Under the pieces are notes generated by a model, which did no database searches, was not told where the DNA came from, and saw nothing but the letters and a program-made list of their open reading frames with translations. The position numbers and the translations under genes were made by a program. Of a stretch of 64,000 nucleotides of DNA, positions 17,001 through 28,740 are shown piece by piece (positions within the stretch are counted from its first letter, which is position 1; each line of letters starts with the position of its first letter). The stretch lies in the NCBI GenBank assembly GCA_024349245.1, contig JALDNG010002978.1, positions 38,954 through 102,953 of the forward strand, in the 5' to 3' direction. This stretch comes from Neodontobutis hainanensis. Its lineage: Eukaryota; Chordata; Actinopteri; Gobiiformes; Odontobutidae.

Positions 17001-20000
17001 ACACACAGATAAACACACATGTACACACACAGATAAACACTCATTTACACACACAGAAAAACACACATGTACACACACAGATAAACACACATGTACAAAC
17101 ACAGATAAACACACATGTATACACACAGATAAACACACATATACACACACAGATAAACACACATGTACACACACAGATAAACACACATGTACACACACAG
17201 ATAAACACACGTTTACACACACAGATAAACACACATGTACACACACAGATAAACACACATGCACACACACAGATAAACACATATTTACACACACAGATAA
17301 ACACACATGTACACACACAGATAAACACACATGTACACACACAGATAAACACATGTTTACACACACAGATAAACACACATGTACACACACAGATAAACAC
17401 ACATGTACACACACAGATAAACACACATGTACACACACAGATAAACACACATATACACACACAGATAAACACACATATACACACACAGATAAACACACAT
17501 GTACACACACAGATAAACACACATGCCCACACACAGATAAACACATGTTTAAACACACAGATGAACACACATGTACACACACAGATAAACACACATGTAC
17601 ACACACAGATAAACACACATGTACACACACAGATAAACACACATGTACACAGACAGATAAACACATGTTTACACACACAGATAAACACACATGTACACAC
17701 ACAGATAAACACACATGTACACACACAGATAAACACACATGTACACACACAGATAAACACACATGTACACACACAGATAAACACACATGTACACACACAG
17801 ATAAACACTCATTTACACACACAGATAAACACACATGTACACACACATAAACACACATGTACACACACAAATAAACACACATGTACACACACAGATAAAC
17901 ACACATGTACACAAACAGATAAACACACATGTACACTCACAGATAAACATGTGTTTACACACACAGATAAACACACATGTACACACACAGATAAACACAC
18001 ATGTACACACACAGATAACACACGTTTACACACACAGATAAACACACATGTACACACACAGATAAACACACATTTACACACACAGATAAACACACATGTA
18101 CACACACAGATAAACACACATATACACACACCCACAGATAAACACACATTTACACACACAGATAAACACACATGTACACAGACAGATAAACTCACATGTT
18201 TACACACAGATAAACACACATGTACACACACAGATAAACACACATGTACACACACAGATAACACACATGTACACACACAGATAAACTCACATGTACACAC
18301 ACAGATAAACACACATGTACACACACAGATAAACACACATGTACACACACAGATAAACACACATGTACACACACAGATAAACACACATGTACACACAGAT
18401 AAACACACATGTACACAAACAGATAAACACACATGTACACACACAGATAAACACACATGTACACACACAGATAATCACATGTTTACACACACAGATAAAC
18501 ACACATGTACACACACAGATAAACACACATGTGCACACACAGATAAACACATGTTTACACACACAGATAAACACACATGTACACACACAGATAAACACTC
18601 ATTTACACACACAGAAAAACACACATGTACACACACAGATAAACACACATGTACACACACAGATAAACACACATGTACACACACAGATAAACACACATAT
18701 ACACACACAGATAAACGCACATGTACACATACAGATAAACACACATGTACACACACAGATAAACACACATGTACACACACAGATAAACACACATGCACAC
18801 ACACAGATAAACACATGTTTACACACACAGATAAACACACATGTACACACACAGATAAACACACATGTACACACACAGATAAACACATGTTTACACACAC
18901 AGATAAACACACATGTACACACACAGATAAACACATGTTTACACACACAGATAAACACATGTTTACACACACATTTAAACACACATGTACACACACAGAT
19001 AAACACATGTTTACACACACAGATAAACACACATGTACACACACAGATAAACACACATGTACACACACAGATAAACACACATGTACACACACAGATAAAC
19101 ACTCATTTACACACACAGATAAACACACAGATAAACACACATGTACACACACAGATAAACACACATGTACACACACAGATAAACACACATATAGACACAC
19201 AGATAAACACACATATACACACACAGATAAACACACATGTACACACACAGATAAACACACGTTTACACACACAGATAAACACACAGATAAACACACATGC
19301 ACACACACAGATAAACACACGTTTACACAGACAGATAAACACACATGTACACACACAGATAAACACACATGTACACACACAGATAAAGACATGTTTACAC
19401 ACACAGTTAAACACACATGTACACACACAGATAAACACACATGTACACACACAGATAAACACACATGTACACACACAGATAAACACTCATTTACACACAC
19501 AGATAAACACATGTTTACACACACAGATAAACACATGTTTACACACACATTTAAACACACATGTACACACACAGATAAACACACGTTTACACACACAGAT
19601 AAACACACATGTACACACACAGATAAACACTCATTTACACACACAGATAAACACACATGTACACACACAGATAAACACACATGTACACACACAGATAAAC
19701 ACACATGTACACACACAGATAAACACACATGTACACACACAGATAAACACTCATTTACACACACAGATAAACACACATATACACACACAGATAAACACAT
19801 GTTTACACACACAGATAAACACATGTTTACACACACATTTAAACACACATGTACACACACAGATAAACACACATATACACACACAGATAAACACACATGT
19901 ACACACACAGATAAACACGTTTACACACACAGATAAACACACATGTACACACACAGATAAACACACGTTTACACACACAGATAAACACACATGTACACAC

Positions 20001-20023
20001 ACAGATAAACACTCATTTACACA

Positions 20024-21299
20024 GCCATCAGTTCACATATAAAAGAAAACAATGTTACCAGAACCTGAAAAATAAACAATTATGTATTTCTCTGGTTTGT
20101 TTCTGACGTGTTGAAGAAAGTGGATTCAAAACAACCATTGTTTGGATTCACAAGACATGTTTCAACACAAGCTAGCATTCTATTCAAGTCAAGGTAACAA
20201 GGACTTCAGAGCACCCTCCGTTATGCTCACTTTCAGGAGCTAGTAGTAATGTTTTTGTTTAGTTTTTTTAAGAGCTTGACAGACTCCACAGTCATTGTGG
20301 GAGCCTTTACAATAAACAAACATTTTAATGTTGAAAAATGCTGAAGTAGAAATGTCAGTGACAGAAACAGATTTCACTGAACTGATGTGTTAAATAAAGT
20401 TTATGAGCCTTAAGTAGGAAAACTGTTTGACCTTCTGACAGGTCTGTGGAAACAAATATAGTCTACATTTTGATTTGCTTTAAGTTTTTTCTGTTGCTTT
20501 TTGTATAGTAATACCATGTGTTACACTGGTACGACCATATTGTTTTTTTTAGATTTAGTAAACTAAACGACAAAATGAATGGCCTTAAATATTGTTTGAG
20601 AAAAACTGAAATTAATACAGTTGAGAATAAATAATAACCAAGGGTTTTTGAAATGGTACCTTCTAATAAATGTTTGATACCTAACACTAAAATAGATGCT
20701 AACAAGTGTCATCTTTACAATAAAGTTTTAAACTGCAATGTGAATTTGTAATCTAGTAAGTGAAAACATATCTATGTTAAAACTGTCAAAACAATCTTGG
20801 AGGATTAGAGAGGTGGGTTATTTGAAAATTGTAAGTTAAAGTGTTAAACTGTTAAGAAGAGCATATGCCAAAGTGCTCACTGGGTTTTAATCACTGTTTG
20901 AAGTGATGTTTAAAAGTTTTTATTTTTTTGATGGATCTTATTTGAATGTTGGAATGTTTTGGATTACTACTGATTGTGAGAACTAGAGACTAACACCTTT
21001 TGTCCTTTTGAACAAGATTGAATAATATAAACGCATTAATCTAACAAAGAAAAGATGCTTTACACCAGATTTAACTGAAGCAAATTTCCATCTGCAGTCC
21101 CATGGCAGATAAAACATTACAATACAAGACAATGCATACATTAAAAAATCGATAACCCCCCCCAAAAAATAATCAGCATCACACTTCACCTACATTATTT
21201 ACACTATACATATCATTCAACTTTCTAAAATTGCTACATTAAAACCTAACTTAATACCTTACAAACTAGCATAAACATAATCAGTGCTGACATAACTGG
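20024..21299. other. AT-rich flank, no recognised gene
   Basis: This is unique-looking AT-rich sequence immediately right of the satellite. Short open stretches exist (for example minus strand 20463-20705), but they show no family motif, no splice context and biased AT composition. I see no RNA gene. The boundary with the satellite is abrupt, with no duplication or transposon end visible. Confidence 0.6.
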
Positions 21300-23700
21300 T
21301 TTTCTAACAATTCTTTTTTAACATTATGAGAAGAGTCTCTCAGGTCAGAGGTCAGAGAATCTGGGAGATTGTTCCATTGATTAGTGGCTTTGAATGAGAA
21401 GGCTGTCTGTGCAAAGACAGAGCTTATTTTGGGTAATCTGCAGTCATTTCGACTCGTGGACCTTGTTGTCCTAGAAGTCTGTTCTGAGCAGAGCTGTACA
21501 AAACGCTTCAGTGGTGGAGGTGCACTGTTATTAAGGATCTTAAAAATTAATCATGCTTTTAAGTACACAATTTGAGTCTCAAAATTTAGCATTTTTAACC
21601 GACTAAAAATTTGACAATGATGATGTCTTAATGTTTTTTATCTAATACTTTTACAGCTTGGTAAAGTGATTTTATTGGTTTTAATGTTGCCTCACTTGTT
21701 TGAGACCAACAGGAAATACAATAGTTAAAATGAGAGACAAGCATTGCATTCAGATATAGTTTTGCTGCATAAGTGAGCATTTGTCAAATATGTCTAAAAA
21801 TTGAAATATTATATTTCAAAGTATTAGACATTTTTTACGTGCTTTTTAAATCCAAATGTTGGTTCTAAAATGACTCCTAAGTATTTATAGTCATCTACTA
21901 CTTTGATCTTTTTATTCTTAACAAATATATACATGGAAAAGTCATTGATTTTCTAGTTTTTGTGAAATACATTTCCACTGTTTTATTTATATTCAGTGTA
22001 AGGGTGGCCAATCAGCAATGTTATTCATGACCTTGGTAAATCTTTTAGCCACACTTGTAGCATCATTTCCATGCACATAAATAACAGTATCGTCGCATAC
22101 ATCTGAACATCTACCTCGACACACACTGAAGGGAGTTCGTTAATATAGAGTGTAAACAGCAGTGGCCCAAGAACAGAACCCTGAGGAACACCTATTTTAC
22201 AAGCTTATGATGTAGACAGTTACTGTTTACTCACACGCACTGTACACGGTTGCTCAGATATGATTTGATCCACTGCAGTGCATTGTGAGACAGATTGTAA
22301 TGACTCAGCTTCTCAAGGAGCACTGCGTGGTTGACCGTGTCAAAAGCCTTACCCCTCCCTTGTCCAATTTAGCTTTTACCACTTCTATAAAATAGTAGTA
22401 TGCCGTTTAAGTAGAATAATTTTTTCTAAAGGCAAATTGCATTGGATGCAGCAAATTCTTTTTGTTTAGGTGTTCTGATAGCTGTTCTGTTATTACTTTC
22501 TCAATGACCTTAGAGATAACAGGAAGTGTGCTGATAGGTCTATAATTGCATACTTCATGTTTGTTGCCAGTCTTGAAAACTGGCTTGACAACTGCATTTT
22601 TAAAAGATGCTGGGAACATGTTCTCCTCAATTGATTTATTTGTCATATAAGTAATAGGAGTTATAAAAATCTCTTTGTTTTTTTAGAATTGTATTGTCAA
22701 GTCCCCAGATACTTTACTTTTACAGTTTGTTAATGATCCTAGAATTTTGTTTACTTTAAATTCATTATTTATTTGGATTATTTTCAAAGGTTGGACCAGA
22801 TGCTTAGGGTTAGGAGATGTTTACAAAGTTTCTTCACTGTTTCTATAAAATAATTATTGAAATAATTTGCAACTATTTGGGGATCATGTTCCAGATTTCC
22901 ATTTATATTAATTTCCATTTTCTGGTATTGAAGGTTTTTTTGTCCAGTGAGTTTATCAGTGGCTTGACAAAGTTTTTTAGTGTTACCTTTTGCTAGTTCA
23001 GTTAAATGTATATAAAAGTTTGCTTTGGTCCTTCTTAACAGCCGATGTAACCTTATTTCTAAGCTCCTTATACAAAAGTTGATTGGTCAAGTGGCCCGTT
23101 TTCAAGGACATTTTTAAGTGCTGCAGCTCTTGTCTTCATCTGATTCCATATGGACTTGTTTATCCATGGAAGGGATTTTTTTTATTTTAGTTTTTAAATA
23201 TGATTGTTTAGTGTATTTGTTTAGAAGTTTAAGAAATGTTTTTAAAAAGTCATTACTTGCTGATTGACAGTTTTTACCAGATGTTATTTGATTCCATTTC
23301 ATTTTTTTATTTCATTATAAAACAATTCCATATTTTTTTGGGAAATGTAAGAGGCGCTGAATTAATGTTTTTATATCTCATTTTTGATAATTTCCAAACT
23401 ATTAAAATAAGATTAAGATCCAACAAGCCTGTTATCAAATTATAGTTTTTTGTAGTTTGTTCCGCTCAATTTGTAAAAAATTTAATCTGTTAGTGTTTGA
23501 GACGATTTTGTTATACGTGTTTTTTTATCATTTGTGCCATCTGAAACTTGTTGCATTAGTTTTAACTTTTTCCTATTGCTTTTATCCAACCAGTTGATCA
23601 CCAGTTAAAATCACCTAACAGAATGGTTTCCTTATTGTCACATTTCTTCAATATCTCAGTGAGATGGTTTAAAGATGTCATTTATGTAGGTGGTCTACAC
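21300..23700 (-). mobile_element. Decayed antisense non-LTR retrotransposon (L2/Rex1-like)
   Basis: Read on the minus strand, this region runs endonuclease to reverse transcriptase to 3' part. A LLGDFNW-like endonuclease motif lies at about 23601-23623. A fingers region with NYRPISTLPVISKVIEK is in an open stretch at 22407-22646. GVPQGSVLGPLLFTLYINEL lies at about 22151-22192, and the catalytic box at 22089-22100 reads VCDD in place of the usual YADD or FADD, keeping both aspartates. Many frameshifts and stops separate these pieces, so it is a fossil. The order and motifs are those of APE-type LINEs of the jockey/CR1/L2/Rex1 group; I cannot name the family more exactly. Ends are approximate. 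Confidence 0.8.
22407..22646 (-). pseudogene. Reverse transcriptase fingers fragment of antisense LINE
   Basis: This is the longest surviving open piece (79 codons) of the antisense LINE. It contains the RT-0/1 region: a run ending KPVFKTGNKHEVCNYRPIST, then IEKVITEQLSEHL, then LLHPMQFAFRKNYST. In the family this part grips template and primer. It lacks the catalytic aspartates, which lie in other frames near 22090, so it is not functional alone. Confidence 0.75.
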
Positions 23701-23829
23701 AGCACTTTTTTTCTGAGAATAATTGAATTAGATTGTGAATTTAAAGTCTTTGGCTAAAAGTTTGTGACGATAGATCATGAGAAACTAGTTCTGATCTATT
23801 TTTAAATGATTTAGGTTTGCATCAACTGA

Positions 23830-24030
23830 GTTAGATTTTATCATATTTTGGATGATACCACACTTTACAGTTACAGGTAAAGACCTACAACTAATGGTAA
23901 CTAAAATTAAAACTGAACTGGACAATATTAAGTTTTAAATATAACAGGCATAACATTGATGCTATTTGGAAAACATAAAGAAGACGAATAATTAGAAATG
24001 CTAATTGATGATATACTAACATTTTAAAAT
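23830..24030 (+). mobile_element. Short sense-strand LINE RT scrap
   Basis: On the plus strand, a DDTTLY-like catalytic box (GATGAT at 23851-23856) is followed by KDLQLMVTKIKTELDNIK. After a frame change come ITLMLFGKHKEDE-like residues around 23950-23990. This order matches the palm-to-thumb part of LINE reverse transcriptases. It lies in the opposite orientation to the neighbouring LINE and its sequence after the box differs, so it appears to be a second, heavily truncated element. Confidence 0.55.
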
Positions 24031-25103
<1,073 letters not shown>

Positions 25104-25200
25104 TGCTGGATAGCTCAGCTGGTAAGGACAGGGCTTTTCACACGGGGACCCGGGTTGAATCCCCTCGGGTGCTATCCAGGGTCCTTAGGCAAGACCCTTC
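25104..25200 (+). promoter_or_regulatory. tRNA-like, Pol III box-bearing 5' head of the R4-type element
   Basis: TAGCTCAGCTGG at 25111-25122 fits the tRNA A box exactly. GGTTGAATCC at 25153-25162 is the B box with one base missing. CTGGATAGC (25106-25114) pairs perfectly with GCTATCCAG (25171-25179), like an acceptor-stem closure, and ACCCG (25148-25152) pairs with CGGGT (25166-25170) around the T-arm position. A CTTTTCA loop sits where an anticodon loop would be, which suggests a Lys- or Glu-type ancestor. It is followed by TCCTTAGGCAAGACCCTT, similar to the body of a SINE-like repeat in this window (45375-45398). It is not a usable tRNA. It may be a captured SINE head or an internal promoter, and the function is inferred. 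Confidence 0.55.
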
Positions 25201-25239
25201 GCTACCTCATAAAAATGGTGAGAGACAATAAATGCTATG

Positions 25240-28200
25240 AGAAGCCGGATCGGCGACCGGCCAAACAAGGTCTGCGTCAGGTGTTGGGGAACCAGAGCAA
25301 CTTGATGACAAATGGGCTACTGGAACAAGAACAGGAACAGGAACAGGAACAGGAACAGCACGGAGATGGACGAGATGCGATAACAAGGCTCTGTTGGAAT
25401 GCTACTACTCCAGTAACCCTAGTCAGAGGGGTTACATGAAGAGGATGTGGGATGAATGGTTACTCGAAACCCACAGTCCAGGCTTACACGAAGCACCTAG
25501 TAGCTCAGTGTTCCAACATCCACAAGCGGCAACTGCTATCACAACTTGAGATTGACGAGATACAACACAAATGCTACGGCAAGGGGGAGCCAGGACGAGA
25601 GGTCAGTGGGGAGCCAACGAGGGCTCCCCAACCAGAGATTGGGTACGAAGCCCCAATAAGTGCAATAACGCTGAACGAGGCAGCGACTGACCTGAAAGAC
25701 AAGATCATGGCGAGAATGAATGAAAGGCAACCCCGACGCCAACTACAACGGCTAAGTGAAGTACCATCAGAAAGTCTCCTAGAAGATGTGAATGCAGCAT
25801 TAAGTGCGATCCCTACCACAACCATCACTGAAACCAATGAGCTGATATACACCTGGCTATAAGAGCAACCATGGGAACCATGATAAACAATACCCACCAT
25901 GGAAACAAAGGCTGGAGGCTAAAATCAAGAAGGCACGGAGAGAAGTGAGCCAACTGACAGAGGCCAAGAAAGGTGCAATGAGAAAACAAGTACCCAATAG
26001 GTACAACCAGATGCCAATACCTGAAGCACTTGAAACTGCCAAACAAAGGCTCCAAGCCTTGGCCAGCCGCCTAAAGAGGTACACAAGAGAGAATGAAGCC
26101 AGAAGAATAAACCGGCTGTTCGCAACTCAACCTGCGAAAGTGTACGCTCAGTGGCAGGGTAATAATAACAGCAGGGCCGACCCACCAAGGCTGGAAACTG
26201 AACAATACTGGAAAAATATATGGGAGAGGGAGGCATCACACAACAGCGATGCACAGTGGCTGGTGGCTCTGAGAGAGGACCACAGCAACCTCCCTGAACA
26301 GAATCCAGTTACCATCACAGCGGCAGACGTTCAAGAAAGAGTCTCAGGTATGAAAAACTGGACAGCACCGGGCCCTGACAGGATCCACACCTACTGGCTA
26401 AAGAAGTTCACTGCACTCCATGAGCGCCTTGCAGCACAAATGAACCAGCTGCTAAGGGATGGGACGCACCCTGAATGGCTTACCGAAGGGTGTACAATCC
26501 TGATCCTGAAGGATCCCACAAAGGGTACAGCCCCATCCAACTATCGGCCAATAACCTGTCTCTCCACAACATGGAAGCTCATGTCAGGCATCATCGGTGC
26601 TAAGATAAGTGGGCACATGGATCAATACATGAGCAAAGCGACGAAGGGCATCGGCAAAGAAACCAGAGGAGCCAAACACCAACTCCTGGTTGACAGAACA
26701 GTCACCCAAGACTGCAGAACCCGACACACCAACCTGTGCACTGCCTGGATTGATTACAAGAAAGCATATGACTCAATGCCACACACATGGATCACTGAAT
26801 GCTTGGAGATGTACAACATCAACAGGACTCTAAGACACTTCATTGCAAACTCGATGAGGCTATGAAAAACCACCCTTGAGGCCAATGGCAAGCCACTTGC
26901 ACAAGTATCCATCAAATGTGGCATATACCAAGGAGATGCTCTGTCCCCACTGCTGTTCTGCATAGGTTTGAACCCCTCAGCCAAATAATCAACAAGACTG
27001 GCTATGGATACCGACTCAGGAATGGGGCCTCCATCAGTCACCTCCTCTACATGGATGACATCAAGCTATACGCTAAGAGCGAGCGGGACATTGACTCACT
27101 GATCCACACCACCAGGATCTACAGCTCTGACATTGGGATGTCATTCGGGCTTGAGAAGTGTAGTCGAATGGTGACAAAGAGAGGGAAGGTAGTCCACACA
27201 GAAGGGGTCTCACTACCAGAAGGAACAATAGCAGACATTGAGGATGGTTACAAGTACCTTGGAATACCACAGGCAAATGGCAACCTTGAAGAGGTAACAA
27301 GGAAAACAGCAACTGCCAAATACCTCCAACGAGTAAGGCAAGTCCTAAGAAGTCAGCTCAATGGCAAGAACAAGGCACGGGCAATAAACAGCTATGCCCT
27401 GCCAGTGATCAGATACCCTGCAGGAATAATAAGCTGGCCAAAGGAAGAGATACAGACCACAGACGTTAAGACACGAAAGCTCCTCACCATGCATGGAGGG
27501 TTCCATCCCAAATCCAGCACCCTGAGACTGTACGCTAGCCGTAAGGAAGGCGGCCGTGGACTAGTGAGTGTGAGAGCCACTATCCAGGATGAAACATCCA
27601 AGATCCACAAGTACATCAAAGATAAGTCCCCGACAGATGACGTGCTTAGTGAATGTCTCAGGCAACGGGAGCAGCGGAAGAGGAGCTGGAGGAGGGACCA
27701 TCATGGGAGGACAAACCCTACATGGGATGTACCACCGAACATAACTGAAGTGGCTGATATCAAGAAATCCTACCAATGGCTAGAACGGGCCGGACTGAAG
27801 GACAGCACAGAGGCACTCATCATGGCTGCACAGGAACAGGCCCTGAGCACCAGAGCAATAGAGGCCCAGATCTACCACACCAGACAAGACCCAAGGTGTA
27901 GGCTGTGCAAACAGGCCCCTGAGACAATCCAACACTTAACTGCAGGGTGTAAGATGCTGGCAGGGAAAGCATACATGGAACGCCATAACCAAGTGGCTGG
28001 CATAGTGTACAGGAACATCTGCACGGAGTACGGACTGGAAACCCCAAGGTCAAAGTGGGAAACACCTCCAAAGGTGGTAGAGAATGACCGAGCCAAGATC
28101 CTGTGGGACTTCCAGATTCAGACTGACAGAATGGTAATGGCGAACCAACCAGACATCGTGGTGGTCGACAAACAGCAGAGGAAAGCCGTTGTGGTTGATG

Positions 28201-28493
28201 TGGCAATACCCAGTGATTGCAACATCAGGAAAAAGGAACATGAGAAATTAGAGAAATACCAAGGGCTCAGAGAAGAGCTAGAAAAGTCTTGGAAGGTGAA
28301 GGCGACAGTGGTGCCCGTGGTCATCGGAGCACTTGGGGCAGTGACCCCCAAACTGGAAGAGTGGCTACAGCAGATCCCTGGAAGAACACCATACATCTTG
28401 GTCCAGAAAAGTGCAGTACTAGGAACAGCAAAGATACTGCGAGAACCCTCAAGCTCCCAGGCCTCTGGTAGAGGACCCGAGCTCGAAGGATGA
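25240..28493 (+). pseudogene. Broken R4/Rex6-type polyprotein (RT + endonuclease)
   Basis: The reading frame moves between phases. The N-terminal block is open from about 25240 and shifts frame near 25490. The next segment runs to a stop at 25862, with a frameshift near 25853. The segment to 26865 carries AAGPDR-like TAPGPDRIHTYWL, NYRPITCLSTTWKLMSG and WIDYKKAYDSMPHTWI, and ends at an in-frame TGA (26863-26865) where a Trp codon would fit. GIYQGDALSPLLFCIGLNP follows, then another shift near 26970-26985. The last 525 codons are intact: YMDD at 27048-27059, a C-X2-C-X8-H-X4-C knuckle from 27897 to 27950, then PDIVVVD and VVVDVAIPSD at 28149-28208, the metal-binding core of restriction-like endonucleases, with EHEKLEKYQGL after it. 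The RT copies element RNA at a nick made by the endonuclease. This copy cannot make a full protein. Confidence 0.85.
25322..25358 (+). repeat. AACAGG hexanucleotide repeat in the retrotransposon N-terminus
   Basis: About six tandem copies of AACAGG lie between the 5' leader and the conserved N-terminal block. In the likely coding frame they give an alternating Gly-Thr stretch; in another frame Glu-Gln repeats. It is probably a replication-slippage expansion in this copy. Confidence 0.8.
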
Positions 28494-28522
28494 GACCACC
28501 AGGAGGGTGAAGGACAAAGTTT

Positions 28523-28527
<5 letters not shown>

Positions 28528-28553
<26 letters not shown>

Positions 28554-28655
28554 GCATATTATATGTATATAATATATATATATTGTATAATATATACATA
28601 TATATTTGTTATATGTATACAATAATGATATATATATATATATAATATATATATA

Positions 28656-28715
<60 letters not shown>

Positions 28716-28740
28716 TATAATATATATTTTTGTATAATTT
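28528..28740. repeat. (TA)n 3' target flank with long palindrome
   Basis: TA repeats (28528-28553) follow directly after the T-run at the retrotransposon 3' end and continue as imperfect TA/TG/ATA repeats. ACTGTA at 28655-28660 and TACAGT at 28711-28716 bracket a pure TA tract, forming a perfect 62-bp palindrome that could extrude as a cruciform. Together with the 5' tract this frames the element with TA on both sides. Confidence 0.9.

Larger units (their letters stand above)
1..20023. repeat. Giant 24-bp minisatellite/satellite array
   Basis: The array consists of tandem 24-bp units with consensus AGATAAACACAC followed by ATGTACACACAC. It continues past the left window edge and stops after a final ACTCATTTACACAG at about 20023. 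The common variants change the second half: CGTTTACAC, ATGCACAC, ATGTTTACAC, ACTCATTTACAC, CATTTACCCAC and ATATACAC. Short (AC)n expansions occur inside it, for example near 950-973 and 13733-13754. The two 12-bp halves match at 9 of 12 positions, so the unit probably arose from a shorter CA-rich ancestor. The plus strand is A/C-rich and almost G-free apart from AGAT and ATG. Because 24 is divisible by 3 the array is open in several frames, including a 1020-codon frame at 16874-19936; these are not genes. Whether it is subtelomeric, centromeric or interstitial cannot be told from the window. Confidence 0.97.

Noticed and set aside
1..20023. CRISPR-like array
   Set aside because: Units are contiguous with no unique spacers, and the surroundings are clearly eukaryotic.
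1..20023. Telomeric repeat array
   Set aside because: The unit is not TTAGGG-like. CA/TG richness alone is not evidence of a telomere; a subtelomeric position remains possible but unproven.
172..20042. Dozens of long ORFs on both strands in the satellite (up to 1020 codons)
   Set aside because: All are translations of the 24-bp repeat, in phase because 24 is divisible by 3. There is no unique sequence, domain or regulatory context.
25104..25180. Functional tRNA gene
   Set aside because: The B box lacks a base, the D and anticodon stems do not pair properly, and it is fused to the retrotransposon leader.
25574..28396. Minus-strand ORFs of 60-128 codons across the R4-type element
   Set aside because: They are shadows of the sense polyprotein, which carries all recognisable motifs.
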